Assembly (NCBI GenBank): GCA_963719875.1
Contig: CAVRDJ010000004.1
Location: forward strand, 744,001 to 808,000
DNA length: 64,000 bases
Direction of reading: 5' to 3'
From: Palsa-360 sp963719875
GTDB lineage: Bacteria > Acidobacteriota > Terriglobia > Acidiferrales > UBA7541
Shown here: positions 1 to 9,049 of the stretch, in pieces
Position numbering within the stretch: position 1 is the stretch's first letter
Layout: the number at the start of each line of letters is the position of its first letter
Notes under the pieces: model-generated
What the model was told of the DNA's origin: nothing
The model's database searches: none
What the model saw: the letters and a program-made list of their open reading frames with translations, nothing else
Program-made: the position numbers and the translations under genes

Positions 1-634
1 TCACCGTGGCAATTTTGTCGCGATGCAAATCAAACAGTTTTTCCACCGCCCCGGCATCATTAAACGGAGCGTTGAGCGTCAATTCGGCAAGCGCCTGCGG
101 TACGCCGGGACACACCGCGATTCCCAGGGTCGCGAGGCCCGAGCCCGCTTCGGAAAGAAAATTGTCCGAGTGGCCGTGATAGCATCCCTCGAATTTTACG
201 ATCAGGTCGCGGCCCGTGGCGGCGCGCGCCAGGCGCACGGCGCTCATCGTCGCCTCGGTGCCCGAGCTGACAAAGCGCACTTTTTCACAAGATGGAAGGG
301 CCTTTCGGATGCGCAACGCAAGCTCGACTTCGAGTTCGGTCGGCATGCCGTAACTCGTGCCGCGGCGCGCTTGCTCGGCAATGGCCTGAACGACCTTCGG
401 GTGCGCGTGGCCCAGAATCAGCGCACCCCACGAGCAGACGTAATCGATGTATTCGTTGCCGTCGGCATCCCACAGACGTGCACCGGCTGCTCGATCGACC
501 ACGATGGGTTCGCCGCCCACGGCGCCAAATGCGCGCACCGGACTGTTCACGCCGCCCACGAGCACATCGATTGCGCGGCGAAATATTTCCTGGGAGTGAG
601 GCCGCTGCATTTTAACGAGTTTGGGTGAGCTCAT
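1..634 (-). CDS. hemL: glutamate-1-semialdehyde 2,1-aminomutase, 3' part beyond window
   Basis: Converts glutamate-1-semialdehyde to 5-aminolevulinate, the last step of the C5 pathway, using PLP. The minus-strand reading frame starts at ATG 634-632 (MSSPKLVKMQ) and stays open to base 1, so about half of the usual ~430 residues are present. Visible family motifs are GGVNSPVRAF near the N-terminus, the cofactor-phosphate loop SSGTEATMSAVRLARA, and FEGCYHGHSD. The PLP-binding lysine lies outside the window. It is the last visible gene of the hemXACDBL cluster, 27 bases downstream of hemB. No strong Shine-Dalgarno sequence is seen, so it is probably translated from the operon mRNA. The identification is firm; only the C-terminal half is unseen. 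Confidence 0.95.
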   Translation of the reverse strand, partial: MSSPKLVKMQRPHSQEIFRRAIDVLVGGVNSPVRAFGAVGGEPIVVDRAAGARLWDADGNEYIDYVCSWGALILGHAHPKVVQAIAEQARRGTSYGMPTELEVELALRIRKALPSCEKVRFVSSGTEATMSAVRLARAATGRDLIVKFEGCYHGHSDNFLSEAGSGLATLGIAVCPGVPQALAELTLNAPFNDAGAVEKLFDLHRDKIATV

Positions 635-661
635 CGTTGCCCGGGGGTAAAAATATTCGCG

Positions 662-1639
662 TCAGCAGTTTTTCAACCATCGCGCTGCGTCTTTTGCATG
701 ATAGGTGAGTACGATGCTCGCGCCCGCGCGATGAATGCCGGTCAGGATCTCCAGCGCGATTCGCTTTTCTTCGATCCAGCCATTCGCGGCGGCGGCCTTT
801 ACCATCGCATATTCACCGCTCACATTGTATGCGCCGACCGGAACGCTGAACGTCTCGCGTACCCGTTGAATGATGTCCAGGTAGGCCAGCGCCGGCTTCA
901 CCATAACCATGTCGGCCCCTTCAGCCAGGTCCAATTCGACTTCGCGGAGCGCTTCGCGCGCGTTGGCCGGGTCCATCTGGTAGCCGCGCCGGTCGCCGAA
1001 TTGCGGCGCCGACTCCGCCGCCTCGCGGAACGGCCCGTAAAACCCGGAACAATACTTCGCCGCGTAGCTCAGGATGGCGATGTCCTGAAATCCGGCACTA
1101 TCCAGCGCTTTGCGAATCGCGCCGACGCGCCCGTCCATCATGTCCGAAGGGGCGATGATATCGGCGCCGGCGCGGGCGTGCGAGAGCGATTCCGCTGCGA
1201 GCAATTCGAGAGTCGGGTCATTCTTCACTTCCCCGTTTTCGACGATGCCGCAATGTCCGTGGTCGGTGTATTCGCAGAGGCACACATCCGTCATCACGAG
1301 CAAGTTCAAATTGGCGCGGCGAACCGCCTCGATCGCGCGCTGCACGACACCATCAGCCGCATATGCTTCGGTGCCAAGCGCATCTTTTTTTTTCGGGATG
1401 CCGAACAAAATGATTCCCGGAATGCCGAGTTGCTCCACTTCGCGGCATTCCTCGAGAAACGTGTCGACCGACTGCTGCGCGACGCCCGGCATCGAAGTAA
1501 TCGGATTCCGCACATTTTTGCCTGGGCACACGAACATCGGATAAATGAACCCCTGCGTCGACAGGCGCGTTTCGCGCGCGAGGGATCGGATCGCTTCGCT
1601 GCGCCGCAGACGGCGCGGTCTTGTTGCCGGAAAACTCAT
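662..1639 (-). CDS. hemB: porphobilinogen synthase (5-aminolevulinate dehydratase)
   Basis: Condenses two 5-aminolevulinate molecules into porphobilinogen in the cytoplasm. The 325-residue length is typical. The metal-binding motif DVCLCEYTDHGHCG supplies Cys120, Cys122 and Cys130, so this is a zinc-type enzyme rather than the Asp-rich Mg type. The two active-site lysines are Lys195 (SYAAKYCSGFYGPFR) and Lys248 (MVMVKPALAYLD). The ATG overlaps the hemD stop by 4 bases, which suggests translational coupling. It lies fifth in hemX-A-C-D-B-L. Confidence 0.98.
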   Translation of the reverse strand: MSFPATRPRRLRRSEAIRSLARETRLSTQGFIYPMFVCPGKNVRNPITSMPGVAQQSVDTFLEECREVEQLGIPGIILFGIPKKKDALGTEAYAADGVVQRAIEAVRRANLNLLVMTDVCLCEYTDHGHCGIVENGEVKNDPTLELLAAESLSHARAGADIIAPSDMMDGRVGAIRKALDSAGFQDIAILSYAAKYCSGFYGPFREAAESAPQFGDRRGYQMDPANAREALREVELDLAEGADMVMVKPALAYLDIIQRVRETFSVPVGAYNVSGEYAMVKAAAANGWIEEKRIALEILTGIHRAGASIVLTYHAKDAARWLKNC

Positions 1640-2445
1640 ACGGCCCTCGCTTGTGAGTTTGCGCTCGGTGAAAAATAATTTGCAATTGCCGCCGCCATTG
1701 ATTCCGCCGTCGCGAACGGGGCTTCAATGGCCACCGGCAAACCGGCATCCCGCAATGCCGCGGCCGTCACTGGGCCGACCGCGGCCAGCGCCGCTCTTGC
1801 TCCCAGACGGGAGAGCAATTCTTCGCCGAGCTCACCGCGCATATTATCAATCGCGGACGGGCTGAAGAAAGTGATCACGTCCACCTGGGCCTCACGAATT
1901 GCCTGCATCACCCCGGGTTCGATCACCCCTACGCCTCCCGTATGATATGCCACAACGTCCGAGACTTGCGCACCGACAGCCTTCAGCGCATTCGGGAGAT
2001 CGGGCCGAGCACGCTCGCTGCGCGGCAAAACAATCTTCTTGCCGGCCAGCGACGAGGAAAGTTCACGGGCCAGCGCAGCACCTAGAAATTCCTGCGCCAC
2101 GTGGTCGACTGAAAATCCTTCCGCGGCCGCGGCGCTGGCGGTTGCCGGGCCGACCGCCGCGCAGCGATAGTTTCCGCCCTGGCTCGGCGCCACTCCCAGC
2201 CTGCGGCAGCGGCGAGCAAAAAATCGCACAGCGTTCGCGCTGGTGAACAAAATCCAATCGAACTCCCCGAGAGAACGGATCGTTCGATCCAGCTCGGCTG
2301 TGTCGGGAGGTTCAGAAAAACTGACTGCCGGAAATAGCAACACGGTCGCGCCCATGTTTTCCAGGCGAGCCATCAGGTCGCGCGCCTGCTCAACGGAGCG
2401 CGTGACAACGACGCGCTTTCCCTCGAGCGGCCTGGGCGTGCTCAT
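1636..2445 (-). CDS. hemD: uroporphyrinogen-III synthase
   Basis: Cyclises hydroxymethylbilane to uroporphyrinogen III with inversion of ring D. The 269-residue protein begins MSTPRPLEGKRVVVTRS, the usual HemD opening, and carries the family's weakly conserved features: FDWILFTSANAVRFF near residue 80, and FFSPSAIDN followed by AAVGPVTAAAL in the C-terminal half. HemD sequences diverge strongly, so position between hemC and hemB matters as much as the motifs. It overlaps both neighbours by 4 bases (ATGA type). Confidence 0.94.
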   Translation of the reverse strand: MSTPRPLEGKRVVVTRSVEQARDLMARLENMGATVLLFPAVSFSEPPDTAELDRTIRSLGEFDWILFTSANAVRFFARRCRRLGVAPSQGGNYRCAAVGPATASAAAAEGFSVDHVAQEFLGAALARELSSSLAGKKIVLPRSERARPDLPNALKAVGAQVSDVVAYHTGGVGVIEPGVMQAIREAQVDVITFFSPSAIDNMRGELGEELLSRLGARAALAAVGPVTAAALRDAGLPVAIEAPFATAESMAAAIANYFSPSANSQARAV

Positions 2446-3371
2446 GCGCGCGTCCCGCGGCTTTCCCGCTCCAGCAAAGCCGCTGCGCCGCCGTCGCGTA
2501 ATTTTTTCGCGACTCGCTTTCCAATCGCTTCAGCCTCTTCGGGCGATCCTGAATCTTTCTCCCACATACGCTGCGTACCGTCCGGTGACAGGACGACGAC
2601 ATCCAGCAACAGTTTCCCGTTTTCGACGCGCCCCCATGCGCCAATCGGCACCTGGCAGCCGCCCCCGAGGCCTGCCAGCGCGGAACGCTCGGCGGTCACC
2701 GCGCGCCGCGTTTCCAAATTTTCCAGCCCGGTCAGGATACGCAACGTCTCGGCGTCTCCCGTGCGGGCCTCCATCCCGATCGCGCCCTGTCCAGCCGCCG
2801 GCAAACTCACATCGTGTGGCAGCACCTGGCTGATGTTTGCGCCCAAGCCCAAGCGGTCGAGCCCCGCCTTGGCGAGCACAATCGCGTCGTAATCGCCGCG
2901 CTTCAACTTTTCAATTCGCGTGTCCACGTTTCCGCGAAGTTCGAGCAGGCGCAAGTCGCGCCGCGCGTAGAGCAATTGCGACTGACGGCGCAGACTGCTC
3001 GTGCCCACGCGCGCGCCCTGCGGCAGCGACGCCAGCGTTGCCCCGCTCGAAGAAAGCAGCGCGTCGCGCACGTCGTCCCGCTTGCCAACCGCGGCGATCG
3101 TCAAGCCTTCAGGCATTTCCGTCGGCACATCCTTCATGCTGTGGACGGCCAGATCGATGCGTCCTTCCAATAACGCGTCTTCGAGTTCCTTGATGAAGAT
3201 TCCTTTAATCCCTACCTGGCTGAAACTCGCTTGCTGAAATTTGTCGCCAGAAGTTTTGATGATCACAATCTCCGGCTCGACGCCCGTCGACTCGCGCAGC
3301 GCCCGCGCGATGCTCCGCGCCTGCCACAGAGCAAGCGGGCTGCCCCTCGTGCCAATTCGCAGCGCCTTCAA
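2442..3371 (-). CDS. hemC: hydroxymethylbilane synthase (porphobilinogen deaminase)
   Basis: Polymerises four porphobilinogens into hydroxymethylbilane on a covalently bound dipyrromethane cofactor. The 309 residues match the family. The N-terminus reads IGTRGSPLALWQA; the catalytic Asp81 sits in VHSMKDVPTE; RVGTSSLRRQ binds substrate carboxylates; and Cys239 in GGGCQVPIGA is the cofactor attachment site. All key residues are present. The gene overlaps hemA and hemD by 4 bases on either side. Confidence 0.98.
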   Translation of the reverse strand: MKALRIGTRGSPLALWQARSIARALRESTGVEPEIVIIKTSGDKFQQASFSQVGIKGIFIKELEDALLEGRIDLAVHSMKDVPTEMPEGLTIAAVGKRDDVRDALLSSSGATLASLPQGARVGTSSLRRQSQLLYARRDLRLLELRGNVDTRIEKLKRGDYDAIVLAKAGLDRLGLGANISQVLPHDVSLPAAGQGAIGMEARTGDAETLRILTGLENLETRRAVTAERSALAGLGGGCQVPIGAWGRVENGKLLLDVVVLSPDGTQRMWEKDSGSPEEAEAIGKRVAKKLRDGGAAALLERESRGTRA

Positions 3372-4645
3372 GGCTTCTCCCGGTCGAGGCGGAACAAATC
3401 ACGAATCGCTTCAAAGTTCTGGAGTTTCCTGCGCAACTCCGGAATGCCTCGCATGCGTTCAGCGGGAGTGAGGACCACGCGGTCAAGCAATTCCCGGAGC
3501 ATTCCGGCAACCTGGGCGCGGTCCTCGTCGGAAAGATGCGACATCGACGCGAGACGCTCTTGCACGAAAGCCTCATGCTCGGCTGCCAGCTTATTGCGAA
3601 GATCCCCGAGCACCGTGCCCGCAGCCACTCCCGCCTGCCAATGCAGGAATTTTTCAACCTGCTCGCCAATGATCGCTTCGGCGCGCGGAATTTCGGCCAC
3701 GCGAGCCATCTTGTTTTGCTCGACGATTTCCGTCAGGTCATCGATGTTGTACAGATACGTGTTGTAGATGTCCCCGACATCCGCAGCGACATTGCGGGGA
3801 ACTCCAAGGTCAATCAAGAGCAATGCGCGATTGCCGCGCGCCGCCATGGCCCGTTCGATGATTGCGCGCGTCAGGATCGGGTCGCTCGCCGAGACCAACG
3901 TCACAATCAAGTCCGGCCAATCGAGCGCCCCGGCCAGGTTTTCCCACGGGACTACCTCTCCGCCGAATCGCGACGCGAGGTCCACGGCATGGTCGTGCGT
4001 GCGATTCAACACGCGCAACTGCTTGACGCCGCGGTCGCAGAGGTGCCGAACCACCTGCTCGCTTGTATCGCCCGCTCCGACGATCAGCGCGCGGTGATTG
4101 TTCATCTTGCCGAAAATGCGCTCGGCAAGTTTTACTCCCGAAAACGCCACCGAAACGGGCCGCGTGCCGAGTTCCGTTTCGTTGCGAACGCGCTTGCCCA
4201 CTTCCAAAGCGGCCTGGAACATGCGGTTGAGAACAGGGCCCGTTTCGCTGCGGTCGAGCGCGATCTGGTACGCATCGCGCACCTGGCCCAAAATTTCGGC
4301 TTCGCCGAGGAGCATGGAATCGAGCCCCGCCGCGACGCGGAACAGGTGCCGCACGGCATGGGTATCCCGATGCCTGTAGAGCGACCCGTTCAATTCGACG
4401 AGGGAAAGTTGGTGGAAGGAAGCCAGGAACAATTCCACCGCGCCGGCGCTATCCGTCGCGTCCTCGCGCGGGACACCGTACAGTTCGCTGCGGTTGCAGG
4501 TCGAGAGGACCAGCGATTCCTCGAGAATCCCGCGCGAACGCAACTGTTCGGCGGCTTCGCGCGCCTGCTCGGGGGTGAAGGCGACGCGTTCCCGCAGTTC
4601 GACCGAGGCCGTGCGATGGTTCAGTCCGATAAGAACAATTTCCAT
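3368..4645 (-). CDS. hemA: glutamyl-tRNA reductase
   Basis: Reduces glutamyl-tRNA(Glu) to glutamate-1-semialdehyde with NADPH, the first and usually regulated step of the C5 heme pathway. I chose ATG 4645 because the protein then begins MEIVLIGLNHRTA, the standard family N-terminus; a GTG at 4693 directly after the hemX stop would add 16 atypical residues. The catalytic Cys50 lies in LSTCNRSELYG. An NADPH-binding Rossmann segment (ALIVGAGDTSEQV) and a C-terminal helical dimerisation region follow. Length from this start is 425 residues. The stop overlaps the hemC start by 4 bases. Confidence 0.96.
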   Translation of the reverse strand: MEIVLIGLNHRTASVELRERVAFTPEQAREAAEQLRSRGILEESLVLSTCNRSELYGVPREDATDSAGAVELFLASFHQLSLVELNGSLYRHRDTHAVRHLFRVAAGLDSMLLGEAEILGQVRDAYQIALDRSETGPVLNRMFQAALEVGKRVRNETELGTRPVSVAFSGVKLAERIFGKMNNHRALIVGAGDTSEQVVRHLCDRGVKQLRVLNRTHDHAVDLASRFGGEVVPWENLAGALDWPDLIVTLVSASDPILTRAIIERAMAARGNRALLLIDLGVPRNVAADVGDIYNTYLYNIDDLTEIVEQNKMARVAEIPRAEAIIGEQVEKFLHWQAGVAAGTVLGDLRNKLAAEHEAFVQERLASMSHLSDEDRAQVAGMLRELLDRVVLTPAERMRGIPELRRKLQNFEAIRDLFRLDREKP

Positions 4646-4693
4646 TTGTGAAAGGTTCGACCAACTCCCCTGATTCCCTGCTCCAACACCCAC

Positions 4694-5506
4694 TCAGAAG
4701 TACCGGTGAAAATGGGATAGATAACGATTCACGATACTGTAACTGAAAATCACGAACATGAAATTGAATATACAAAGCGCCGAAGCGCGCGCCCCGCGCC
4801 ACGCCGCTGTCCGCGACAAGAACGTGTAGCCGACATAAATCAAAAGAATCAAGACCGTGACGATCACTTTTGGATCGCCATCCCAATACTGTCCTTCCAG
4901 CCGGTGCGCCCAGATCAAACCCGCCGTCATGCCGGCGGCGAGCGAAGCGCAGCCGATCAGCACGCTGCTCCGGGTCATGCGTTCGAGAACATCAAGGGCA
5001 GGAAACCGCCAGCCCACAATGCCCAACGTGTGGTCGCGCAACCGCCGATTCTGCACAAGAAAAATGACGCTGAGCACAAAGGAAATCGCAAACGCGGAAT
5101 ACGCCAGGATGTTCAGCGTAACGTGAAATGCGAAGAGCGGCCCCTGCGCCGGCGGTGCTTTGACCGGCCGCGCCTCAGGCAAGTGCGCAAGCAGAAACAC
5201 GCCCAGCACGATGGGTAACACAAATGGGCCGACCGCGCGGCGGCGGTGAATCGCTTCCAGGCAAAGGTAAGTAGCAGCGAGCAGCCACGCAAAGAGCGAA
5301 AGCGAACCGAAAAGATCGTCGTAGGGCACGGCGTGAATCAATCGCGACCGGGCCAGCAGCGCCATGTAGTGAAGACCCAGCCCAACTACCAGGGACGAGG
5401 TCGCGCCAATCCCCACTGCACGCGAAGGCTCGCGCAAATTCCAAATATATAGCGCAAGGCTCGCCGCATAGAAAAGTAGCGTCGCGAGTACGTACGGACT
5501 TGTCAT
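4694..5506 (-). CDS. hemX: HemX/CcsA-family integral membrane protein
   Basis: A 270-residue polytopic membrane protein with about eight hydrophobic segments, of the cytochrome c assembly (CcsA/CcmC) superfamily. The heme-handling WWD motif of true CcsA is not intact: the matching segment reads WAHRLEGQYWDGDPK. That fits HemX, which neighbours hemA in Bacillus-type hem operons and is thought there to affect HemA levels. Position first in hemX-A-C-D-B-L supports this name. A role in heme export or c-type cytochrome assembly cannot be excluded, since conserved histidines (LGLHYMAL, AFHVTLN) remain. Confidence 0.8.
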   Translation of the reverse strand: MTSPYVLATLLFYAASLALYIWNLREPSRAVGIGATSSLVVGLGLHYMALLARSRLIHAVPYDDLFGSLSLFAWLLAATYLCLEAIHRRRAVGPFVLPIVLGVFLLAHLPEARPVKAPPAQGPLFAFHVTLNILAYSAFAISFVLSVIFLVQNRRLRDHTLGIVGWRFPALDVLERMTRSSVLIGCASLAAGMTAGLIWAHRLEGQYWDGDPKVIVTVLILLIYVGYTFLSRTAAWRGARASALCIFNFMFVIFSYSIVNRYLSHFHRYF

Positions 5507-5571
5507 CAGTAAGCATGCATCCGCGGGAAGGGCGTTCTTTTAAGCCCGCCGCAAATGTCCATCACTTCAAC

Positions 5572-5600
5572 ATTATAGCCAATTCCCGAATCCGAAAGCA
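5572..5600 (-). promoter_or_regulatory. candidate sigma-70 promoter of the hemX operon
   Basis: A perfect TATAAT (minus strand, 5577-5572) lies about 66 bases upstream of the hemX ATG. The position 17 bases further upstream reads TGCTTT, a poor -35. The 202-base gap before the tannase gene is the only place for a hem operon promoter. Confidence 0.4.
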
Positions 5601-5708
5601 CGAATACCAGGCGGGCCGTACCGGATTAGTCTCGGATAAGAGGATTTTTCGGGACCCCTGGAGAGTCTCACCCGGACGGGGGAACATTACGAAGAACAGA
5701 ATCTTCTG

Positions 5709-7349
5709 TTAACGATCCTGCCCCGAATTTGGACGATCCGTGGCGGCAGGCAATTCTGTAGCAGCGGCACAGACAAAATTCGCGGAGTCGTTCGTGTCAC
5801 CCGCACCTTTGTATTTCTCAATCTGAGGATAGGGGCAGAGGGGTCGAGTCATTTGGACACCTTTGGCGGCATCATCGTCGACGTATTTCGTCGCGATAAC
5901 GTCACCGGGCGCGGTACCCTCTTCCGCCCATCGCTCAAGAGCACTGAAAATGGCGTACTCCGCACCCTTGGCGGTGGTATGGCCTGTTTGGCCAAATGAA
6001 TTCGGGCCTGGACCTGAAAAACAGTGCTGCATTCCGGGTACCATATACAGGCGAACGAAGCTCTCTGCCTTTTGCGGACCCAAGGTGGCCACGACGCTCA
6101 TATAGTAGTTGATGGTGTTTAGCGGCGAGATGGCCGGGTCGTTCCAGCCATGGTACAGGATGAGTTTGCCACCGCGCGCTTGGAACCGGCGCAGATCGGG
6201 GTCAGTGGCGTTAAGAAGGCGCCCGGTTTTCTCATCAGCCGCCTGCACAGCAAGGTCGACGTTGGCGGTAAGTAGATTCCATGTGGCATCACCAAAGACC
6301 ATGTATCGGAAATAATTTTCTACGAAGAGAGACCCGGAGGCTTTGCCCGGGCCCGCGCCAGTGATCCACTGGCTCCAGCCATTCGGTCCGTCCTCTCCAC
6401 CTGGCATATAGCCAGGGAAGACTTGCTTGCCTTGCGAGTTCACGCCACCGGCGTATAGTTTTTTCGCAGAGGCCACCTGAGGGGCCGTCAGACAATCGCG
6501 GGAATCATCTCCTTTGCAGAGCAGGACAGAAGGGTCGAAGTGGCACCGCAAGGGATCGCTGATGATCCCGTCTTTAACCCCATCCTGGGCGTCGCAAGCC
6601 GCCAGTGCATCGGTCTGCAGAGCGGGAATTTTCACACCGGAGATGTACCCTGCAGGGTTCCGGCCGTAAACTCCTTGCATGAGATCGATGCCGGCAGCAA
6701 GCATGTGAGTCCAGAAATTTGCAGGGGCGCCAGCCAGAATGCCGTCGAAATCTTCGGGGAAGCGCTGGGCTTCCATTAAACCTTCACGCCCGCCGTCCGA
6801 GCAGCTGTCAAAATAGGAGTATTTCGGCAAACGGGTGTAAAACGCCTGAATTAGGCTCTTGGCATTCAGAGATGTAGCGTGCAAGGCGCGATAGCCGAAG
6901 TCGATCACCTTTTGCGGATGATGAAAAGCCCAGCTCGCGTCTTCTGCATCTGCTTCGTGTCCAGTGTCCGTACCCGCCGTCGCATAACCCCGCCGGAGGT
7001 CGCCGGCCATGCCGTTGTAATTGATTGAGCCGGCGAATCCGCCGTTTCCGACACTCAGGAATTTTCCATTCCAACTATCAATTGGCAACCAGACCTCGAA
7101 ACGGATGTACGAATCGTTCGTCGGCCGCATCACTCCAGCAACGCGGCAGAAGGCTGGAACCCTGTCGACGGCCCTACCGTAAGGGGGAATGAATTTTCCC
7201 CCAGGAGTGGATTGTGCGATGGTCAGGGTCGTATCCGGTAGCTTCGTGAGTAAGAGTGCCGCGCAGTCAGCGGCACGTATGGGAAGTGCGCTTGCCGTCG
7301 CGATTACTGTCATTGCGGCGATGAAAGTTTGGGTTGCAATCGTTCGCAT
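5709..7349 (-). CDS. secreted tannase/feruloyl esterase family protein
   Basis: A 546-residue alpha/beta hydrolase of the tannase family, which hydrolyses esters of gallic, ferulic or related aromatic acids. A cleavable signal peptide (about residues 1-26, ending near ALPIRAA) points to the periplasm or outside. The family's CS-D-HC catalytic set is complete: Cys183-Ser184 in DSCSDGGREG, Asp404 in GWNDPAISP, and His442-Cys443 in GMQHCFSG. The loop DAQDGVKDGIISDP resembles the family's calcium site. It is separated from the hem operon downstream and lies opposite an isochorismatase-fold gene. The substrate cannot be decided from sequence. Confidence 0.92.
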   Translation of the reverse strand: MRTIATQTFIAAMTVIATASALPIRAADCAALLLTKLPDTTLTIAQSTPGGKFIPPYGRAVDRVPAFCRVAGVMRPTNDSYIRFEVWLPIDSWNGKFLSVGNGGFAGSINYNGMAGDLRRGYATAGTDTGHEADAEDASWAFHHPQKVIDFGYRALHATSLNAKSLIQAFYTRLPKYSYFDSCSDGGREGLMEAQRFPEDFDGILAGAPANFWTHMLAAGIDLMQGVYGRNPAGYISGVKIPALQTDALAACDAQDGVKDGIISDPLRCHFDPSVLLCKGDDSRDCLTAPQVASAKKLYAGGVNSQGKQVFPGYMPGGEDGPNGWSQWITGAGPGKASGSLFVENYFRYMVFGDATWNLLTANVDLAVQAADEKTGRLLNATDPDLRRFQARGGKLILYHGWNDPAISPLNTINYYMSVVATLGPQKAESFVRLYMVPGMQHCFSGPGPNSFGQTGHTTAKGAEYAIFSALERWAEEGTAPGDVIATKYVDDDAAKGVQMTRPLCPYPQIEKYKGAGDTNDSANFVCAAATELPAATDRPNSGQDR

Positions 7350-7676
7350 AAGTTCGGCTCTGTTAGATTCGCGGCACTAGAGTGAGTTAACCGGAATTGT
7401 CGATTTCAACTTCGGGCCTGGGCAGAGGTTATCTCCGTCGCTGCTGCGCGTCAACTTCGGAGGTGCGCACCACCGAGAAGTTCTCTTATCGGAATCGGGG
7501 AGCCAGTTACCCGGAAGCCTACTTCCCGGAAGTGGGCTGCAAAAACTCGTTCTGACCCGTTCCGGCGACAAATTCGTTGTGTCGTGAGCAGGGGAAGCGT
7601 ACGATGCCGCAGAAAGTGGAAGACAAGATTCGGTCGGTGAGACGGCTCGGTTTGGTTTAAGCCAAGTGAGGGCACG
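7350..7676. other. intergenic region between divergent genes
   Basis: This 327-base gap separates the divergent tannase and isochorismatase-fold genes. I see no convincing sigma-70 pair, palindrome or gene in it. It should contain both promoters. Confidence 0.5.
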
Positions 7677-8333
7677 ATGTTAAACATGAGAACTCTATTG
7701 CGCGGTGCGGCCGCAACGGTCGTAACGATCATGATCGGGTTTGCTGCGACATCTTTTGCCACCGATATACTCGACGATTGGGCCACAGCAAAAGCGCCGC
7801 CACCGCCCGAGCTCAAACCGGTCACGCTCGATGGTTCGACGACGGCTCTGCTCATTCTGGACATGATGAAGGCGAACTGCGGGACACGCCCGCGCTGCGT
7901 GGCCACGGTTCCCAACGTCAAGCGGCTGAACGACGCGGCGCGAGCCGCGGGAGCCATGGTGTGGTACAGCTTAGTCGGTAGCAACGGCATGGCCACACCT
8001 GCGGACATGATCGATCCGGGATTCATCCCGCGCGACGGCGAATGGATGCGCCAAAACGGGCCGGACAAATTTCTTGGCTCGAATCTGGAGGAGAAATTGA
8101 AAGCGCGCGGCATCAAGACGGTCATCGTCTGCGGCACTTCGTTTCAAGGGGTCGGGATTGGCACCGGCGGGGGTGCAGCACAGCGAGGCTACAAGGTGAT
8201 CATCCCGATCGATTGCCTGTCGTCAGAGAATACATATATGGAGCAATATGCGGCATTCCATCTTTTCAAGGGCGGACCGGCCGTCGTCACCAGCCAAGTG
8301 ACGATGACGCGCAGCACGATGATAAAGTTCTGA
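7677..8333 (+). CDS. exported isochorismatase-fold protein without the nucleophilic Cys
   Basis: A 218-residue protein with an N-terminal signal or anchor segment (about residues 5-29) and a cysteine-hydrolase (isochorismatase) fold. The family triad is usually Asp-Lys-Cys. Asp62 (LLILDMMKAN) and Lys131 (NGPDKFLG) are present, but the segment that normally carries Cys reads CGTSFQGVGIGTGGG, and the aligned position is Val159. The start ATG 7677 is preceded by GAGGGC; ATG 7686 is an alternative. The protein may have lost hydrolase activity or use other chemistry. It lies divergently from a tannase-family gene, so an aromatic-acid role is possible but not shown. Confidence 0.8.
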   Translation: MLNMRTLLRGAAATVVTIMIGFAATSFATDILDDWATAKAPPPPELKPVTLDGSTTALLILDMMKANCGTRPRCVATVPNVKRLNDAARAAGAMVWYSLVGSNGMATPADMIDPGFIPRDGEWMRQNGPDKFLGSNLEEKLKARGIKTVIVCGTSFQGVGIGTGGGAAQRGYKVIIPIDCLSSENTYMEQYAAFHLFKGGPAVVTSQVTMTRSTMIKF

Positions 8334-8425
8334 TAACACTCCGGTTTCAATAATTCTCGCGCTTTAAGGATGGCGTCTTCGGTGCGCAGCCTTCCCATGA
8401 ATCTAAACAGTGCTTGAAGGCAACG

Positions 8426-8851
8426 TCACCGCACAGCTCTGGCCCGGAGCCCCCAGAGGGTTAGCACCGAGAAGGCCACAATCACGACGCCTACACTCAT
8501 GAAACCAGCCGTGACAAGCCTCTCTTGCCAAGGTTGCCCACTATGGCCCGCTGCTGTGATTGGAGAAAGCGCCGCAGTACCAAAAACCGCAGCGAGCGTG
8601 GTGACCAGCCAATTTACATAGGTGCCCTAAAGCGCAGTCCAATAGGCGATCGCCTTTGTTGTTGGCGGCAGCCTCACCTCGGTCCAGATAGCACCCAACG
8701 CGACTAGGAAAATGCCGTTCAGCACACCTTCCAGATGCGCGGCGAGTCCCATGCGTATGTTGGCGAAATGCAGCTCGGCGAAGCCTGTCAAAAGCCCGAT
8801 TAAGAACAAGAACATCCCGTGCCACATTAGACGCCGGTTCGTTGATTCCAT
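8426..8851 (-). pseudogene. hydroxylaminobenzene-mutase-like membrane protein interrupted by TAG
   Basis: The first 74 codons from ATG 8851 encode a membrane protein resembling the N-terminal half of hydroxylaminobenzene mutase / styrene-oxide isomerase type proteins (MWHGMFLFLIGLLTGFAE, then MGLAAHLEGVLNGIF). Codon 75 is TAG at 8629-8627. The same frame then continues without interruption for 66 codons (GTYVNWLVTTLAAVFG, then QERLVTAGFMSVG and LRARAVR) to TGA at 8428-8426, giving a full-length 141-codon frame. A single substitution would make the TAG, and relatives tend to have Tyr here. This looks like a recent nonsense mutation, unless it is a sequencing error or readthrough. Confidence 0.75.
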
Positions 8852-9049
8852 GTTATTGATCCTCTTTTTGCCCGTAGGGTGTGCATTCGGAGAACGGTAC
8901 GATGTCGAGCAAGCGTTTCTACCATTGAATTTTTAGCACTGCAACAATGTGCCTGATGATTTCGCCTGTCGGATACTGGGCCAACACCCGATAGCCACGC
9001 AGCCATGCAGTCAACTCTTACTTTTGTTATGATGAATGGAGCTTAACGC

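Noticed and set aside
698..1678. Long plus-strand open frame opposite hemB
   Set aside because: It is the antisense of a certain gene in GC-rich DNA; its translation has no recognisable domain.
9005..9033. TATGAT before hemE as a promoter
   Set aside because: The hexamer at 9028-9033 is acceptable, but nothing resembling a -35 stands at 16-18 bases, so it is not listed as a feature.
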